DNA of 64,000 nt from positions 372,001-436,000 of the forward strand of contig JAHQRK010000007.1 of assembly GCA_019828595.1 (NCBI GenBank), written 5' to 3'. A model generated the notes under the pieces. That model had not been told where the DNA came from and did not search any database. It saw nothing but the letters and a program-made list of their open reading frames with translations. Position 1 is the stretch's first letter. Each line of letters starts with the position of its first letter. The stretch is from Aphanomyces cochlioides (taxonomy: Eukaryota > Oomycota > Saprolegniomycetes > Saprolegniales > Verrucalvaceae). The translations under genes and the position numbers were made by a program. Shown in pieces: positions 60,439-64,000 of this stretch.

Positions 60439-62100
60439 AGCTTTCCCTCTCAATTTGACTTGACCTGACTCCTGGCATTCCACAATGGACATCCAGAAAT
60501 TTCACATGAATGTGGAAGGGAGCTGAACAGGTCCGTGCTTAATGGTTCTCGTTGTGACGTCTTCCTGCGATCACTGGGTGGTCAAATGTTCAGCTGGATG
60601 TAGGTATCGCAAGGTTGAGGAAAGATGTTGCCGACAGTGGCGTCAAGTTCCAACGAAGCTGATCGTTGTATCACGTCTTGTCTCCAACATCAGCGCCGGC
60701 AAGACGGGATCAGTGAATCCACTGTCTTGGCACCTTTCCAAAGGTCCAGGACTCGACTTCGCATAGCGTTCATGATCTCCAGTCGATGCACAACCTGCGT
60801 TTGTCTCGCTGGTCATTTCCTGCCATACTGTGTATTTCTGCAGAGGGCTTGCATTACCACTTTGTATCTTTTAAGGTCTGCACATCGCATACCTGGATGC
60901 GCTTCATCCAACATGGAAGGAGTGAAAGTTTCAACGATTCACGCCGGTCCGACTTTATCAACGTACGGGCAACACCGACGACCGCACCACATGGAGATTG
61001 TGGAGGGTGTCGACCAATGATGTCACGTCTACACATACAAACAACCAGAGATTGTTGACGACAGACAGTGGATTGTCAGCTAAAAAACTTCCTTCCCTGT
61101 CCCTGTCGACATTTTGCGTTTTGCCTCTACGATGCTAGCCAGCCTCTTGACGCCACCGTACTCGTGGAACCTCTCGCGTGCGTGAATTGTACGCGGCGCT
61201 GGTTGATTTACGCCACGTATCGCGTCGCTGCTCGCGATATTCTCGTTGAATATCTTGTTGCCATCCCGCATAACTGGATGGCCGTTCCGATTCCAACGTT
61301 CCCCAGCCTCGTTGATCCTGCCGGTCACCCTGTCCCGAGCCTGAACGTTCACGTTGATATGGCACGATTGCCATCCTCATTTGAAGCGGCGCTTTGCCTC
61401 TGCCTACGCCCCCTTGTGGCCTATCCCACCCTCCACGCGTGCTGCCTTGACCACTGCCACCGACTTGACGCCAACCTGAGCTACCTTCCCCAACTCTGCC
61501 CGCGCCGCTCTGATCACTTCTTCCTCCTTCAGCGCCGCTCTGCGGTCCACACGCTAGCGCTACACCGTCTCCGACGGACGGTGCCTGTCCGCCGCGCCCC
61601 ACTTCCTTGTCGCCTTGTCCGCTCATACTTGAGTCTTCTTGCTGCCTCCGTCAATCCTGATCACCGTTGCCAAGATTTCAGTGTGGGAGGGTGTGATAGC
61701 GTATCCGGATATTACGATGGCTCCTTCTCCTTTTCGATGGCCGCCGGATAAAGGCCAGCTCATCCCAGTCCCGTGCCGACAGTTCCGTCTCAACTTTCCC
61801 GCTTAGATCGCCAGGCATCTGACGATCTCTCTCTATACCGCCACTTCATTCCTTTCATATTTTCATGTCCAATCATTCAACGAATGGTTCTGGCTAGCCC
61901 AGCTGTAGCTTTATATTCTCTAACTACAGCTAATTCATTCTTCATTTTACCGCGCTCTCCTCTGTGCCCTATTACACTATTGCATCAGTTTATATAAGCT
62001 AGTCTATGATTAGAGAGGCGTCTAGCTTGCTGGGGAATTAAGAGACTGAGCTGCAGATGGTGAAAAGCATCATTTTAGCCTCATGTTACCACTTAAATCC
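60439..62100. other. 1.7-kb region without a recognised gene
   Basis: Overlapping frames occur on both strands at 61068-61751 (plus, 227 codons) and 61135-61626 (minus, Gly/Arg-rich, 163 codons); neither has a motif I know, and GC-rich sequence alone could keep them open. At 61682-61700 a purine-rich stretch (gtgtgggaggg) followed by TGTGATAG looks like a polypurine tract next to an LTR start on the plus strand, so this may be the decayed end of a retroelement. Confidence 0.35.
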
Positions 62101-62104
62101 ATTA

Positions 62105-62270
62105 AAATGATAAAATTAAATGGTAAATATACCATGTAACGTAAAACGGTATTACGGTAAAATATAACGTACGTAATCAAGTACGTTATAATTATATCGT
62201 ATCGTAATTCGATTCGAAATAACGTAACGTAATACCGTATATTACGATATTTAACGTAACGTATCACAAT
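62105..62270. repeat. AT-rich region of overlapping TAACGT/ACGTTA words
   Basis: About 165 bp composed mostly of variants of taacgt, acgtta, taccgta and tacggta in both orientations, giving many small palindromes. It abuts the broken end of the partial Ty3 element to its right. It could be a decayed foldback element or a simple repeat; no gene. Confidence 0.5.
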
Positions 62271-62289
62271 TCTGGTTGTCACTCGTCGT

Positions 62290-64000
62290 GCGCCCATTGG
62301 CGCGCAGGTGTTGGCGATGGACTTCTACGTCACTTTGCGATTCGGAGGCTCGGCTATGAATGTAAATGTCGTCAAAATAGGAGGGAGAAAAGTTGCGGCG
62401 CCTGCGCAGCTTTGCAGTAACCATTCGATTGAACGTTGTGGATGCGTTTGAAAGACCTTGAGGCATGACAAGCCACTCCCAGAGCATTCAACTAGGAGTC
62501 GATACTGCTGTCTTGGGAATATCGCAGGTGAGCATCAGAATTTGGTAAAAGCCGTCTCGCAAGTCGACGGTGCTGAACACCTTCGATCCTCCCATACTAT
62601 CGATGATAACAACCTTGCGAGGGATGGGAGTCTGCGCAGGGACTGTTGCTGCGTTCAGCTTGTTGAACGCATGCACAATGCGCCAGGACCCATTGGGCTT
62701 CTTCACACAAAAGGTTGGACTGCTGTGAGGCGACGAACTTTCGCGCACGTGACCTGCGGCTTTCCGCGCCGCAAAAAATGCGTCAATGGCTCCGACTTGG
62801 TCGCGTGGCAAGGGCATTGGCGAGTCGCGCAATACTTGGTACCGGGAAGGAGGGTAATTTCGTGACGGATACCCTTATCTTTCGGCAGTGCGCAAGGGAC
62901 TTCGTCGGGGAAAACATCGGCGAACTCTTGGAGGAGATCGAAGAAGGGATTTGTACGGAGAGAGTCCCATGTTGAAGTCGGCTGCGTGTGCGGCAGGACG
63001 GCGTCGTCAGTCGTCGAGGAGGAACAAAGCTTGAGGTCCTCTGAGATGGTCACAACCGCGATACACTCGATGTCTTGGGACTCGAGGCACGCTGTAAAAG
63101 CGTGGAAGCTCATTTCTGGTAAAGCGGTGATCTCGGACACTGTCTTTGGTATGTCGGACAGGTCGCAGAGGTTGCGGACGAGTAAATCGGCGTCGATACG
63201 GACGCACTCGTCAGAGCGCGTGGGAGGTAATGAGGAAATCAGACAAGCCTGAGGTGTTGCAGGCTTGCAAACGGTCTTGGAACGCCAATCTACGATTGGT
63301 TCAGCGGATGGCATACCAAGAATAAGGTCCCATCGATCGTCGAGATCGATGACAAAAAATGACTCGACGGAGTAGCACGCGAAGTTGGGAAACCACACGG
63401 CCGTCTGCCATCTTCACACGGACAGTCCCAGTCGGAGTGAGACTGTCCAATAAACCAAAGCGCGACAAGGTTGAAGGGCTTGCGAAATTGCAAGAAGCAC
63501 CAGAGTCGAGTAAAACATTGTGCGGGGTCGGAAACCCCGGCACGGCAATAGACAAACAAATCATCTTGTTGGGTTGGAGCCCAACACGACACAGAAGTTC
63601 TTCTGTGTCAGGGGCCGAGTCGAACGAGTGCGCAACAACGCCACACACTTCAGGACGACCCGGTACGTCCCCAGTAGGCTGCCCCGCGCCTACTGGGATT
63701 TGGCGTTTTCCGCACCAGCAATACGGCGAGGCGAAAAACATTGAGCAAACTGTGGTCTTGGTTGGCGGTCCGTAGGATTGTGTCCGCGATGCGGAGCGGT
63801 ACAAGACTTCGATAAATGACCCAGCCGATTGCAGTTGAGACAACGCCGCTGCTCAGAAGTAGCGTTGATGTAGGCCACATCCATGTCGAAGGATGTGCGC
63901 CGGTCAGTAGCAAGTGTTGAAGAGTATGACCCAGCAAGAGCGATGCGTACGGCGTCTTCAAAAGTTGCTGGATAATCGCGGAAGAGCTGAGTGCGCGCAG
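62290..64000 (-). mobile_element. Partial Ty3/gypsy retrotransposon, runs off the right edge
   Basis: On the minus strand, from the right edge inwards: a CCHC knuckle (CLNCNRLGHLSKSC, about 63830), the aspartic protease (VLLDSGASCNF, about 63510), a linker, the RT start (FADVFPDEVP, about 62905) and RT with FSTVDLRDGFYQI and the active-site box YFDDIYIHS (about 62370). The frame shifts several times, and the sequence stops abruptly after VEVHRQHLRA at about 62290, within RT. It differs from the chromovirus at 24760-35263, having the usual aromatic residue before the Asp pair. No LTR is in the window. Confidence 0.85.

Noticed and set aside
61068..61751. 227-codon plus-strand frame overlapping a 163-codon minus-strand frame
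   Set aside because: Both are open mainly because the DNA is GC-rich; neither shows a domain, and they cannot both be real.
62105..62270. Replication origin or centromere-type repeat
   Set aside because: The patch is only 165 bp, irregular and beside a broken retroelement; nothing supports such a role.

Overview
The window looks like nuclear DNA of an oomycete of the Saprolegniales, most likely an Aphanomyces-type genome. The reasons are compact spliced genes with many very short introns (about 40-50 bp, GT...AG), tightly packed convergent and divergent genes, cilium and tubulin-modifying genes, and transposons typical of these organisms (Crypton tyrosine recombinase, pogo-like, Tc1/mariner-like, Ty3 chromovirus). 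I infer the lineage from these traits; no marker gene was compared.

Region 1 (1-24.4 kb) is mostly host genes. It has two tandem coiled-coil paralogues on the plus strand (about 600-3083), two tandem low-complexity paralogues on the minus strand (3100-9125), a tubulin-tyrosine-ligase-like polyglutamylase (9198-11170), a class I DAHP synthase with an N-terminal membrane anchor (11227-12821), an Mpv17/PMP22 protein (13166-about 13830), NDUFAF7 (16154-17952), COA7 (22685-23551), a small spliced gene (23596-about 23990) and a small membrane protein (24064-24435). A Tc1/mariner-type element with a very long D-to-E spacing (14245-16122) ends 31 bp before the NDUFAF7 start codon. A Crypton lies at 19661-22293.

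Region 2 (24.4-48.9 kb) is a cluster of long-chain acyl-CoA synthetase genes. Only one (40504-42720) is intact; four relatives are broken. One of them is split by a 10.5-kb Ty3 chromovirus (24760-35263) whose two 272-bp LTRs look identical and which is flanked by the 5-bp duplication CCCGT. That retroelement has itself been hit twice at TA sites: by a pogo-like transposon (26526-28518) and by a two-gene DD34E element (28838-31354). A long-armed foldback element sits at 45109-45721.

Region 3 (48.9-64 kb) is transposon-rich. It holds a gag-like retroelement (49462-53306), a truncated second copy of the two-gene DD34E element (53307-54932), a truncated pogo-like element (55762-56314), a second near-identical Crypton carrying a 195-bp piece of DD34E-type transposase (56549-59374), one host gene joining an HMG box to a histone fold (59437-60438), and a partial Ty3 element running off the right edge.

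The most unusual feature is the DD34E transposon family with a second, convergent, unrecognised gene kept in two strongly diverged copies. It could be a transposon helper-protein system not covered by the usual descriptions of mariner-type elements.
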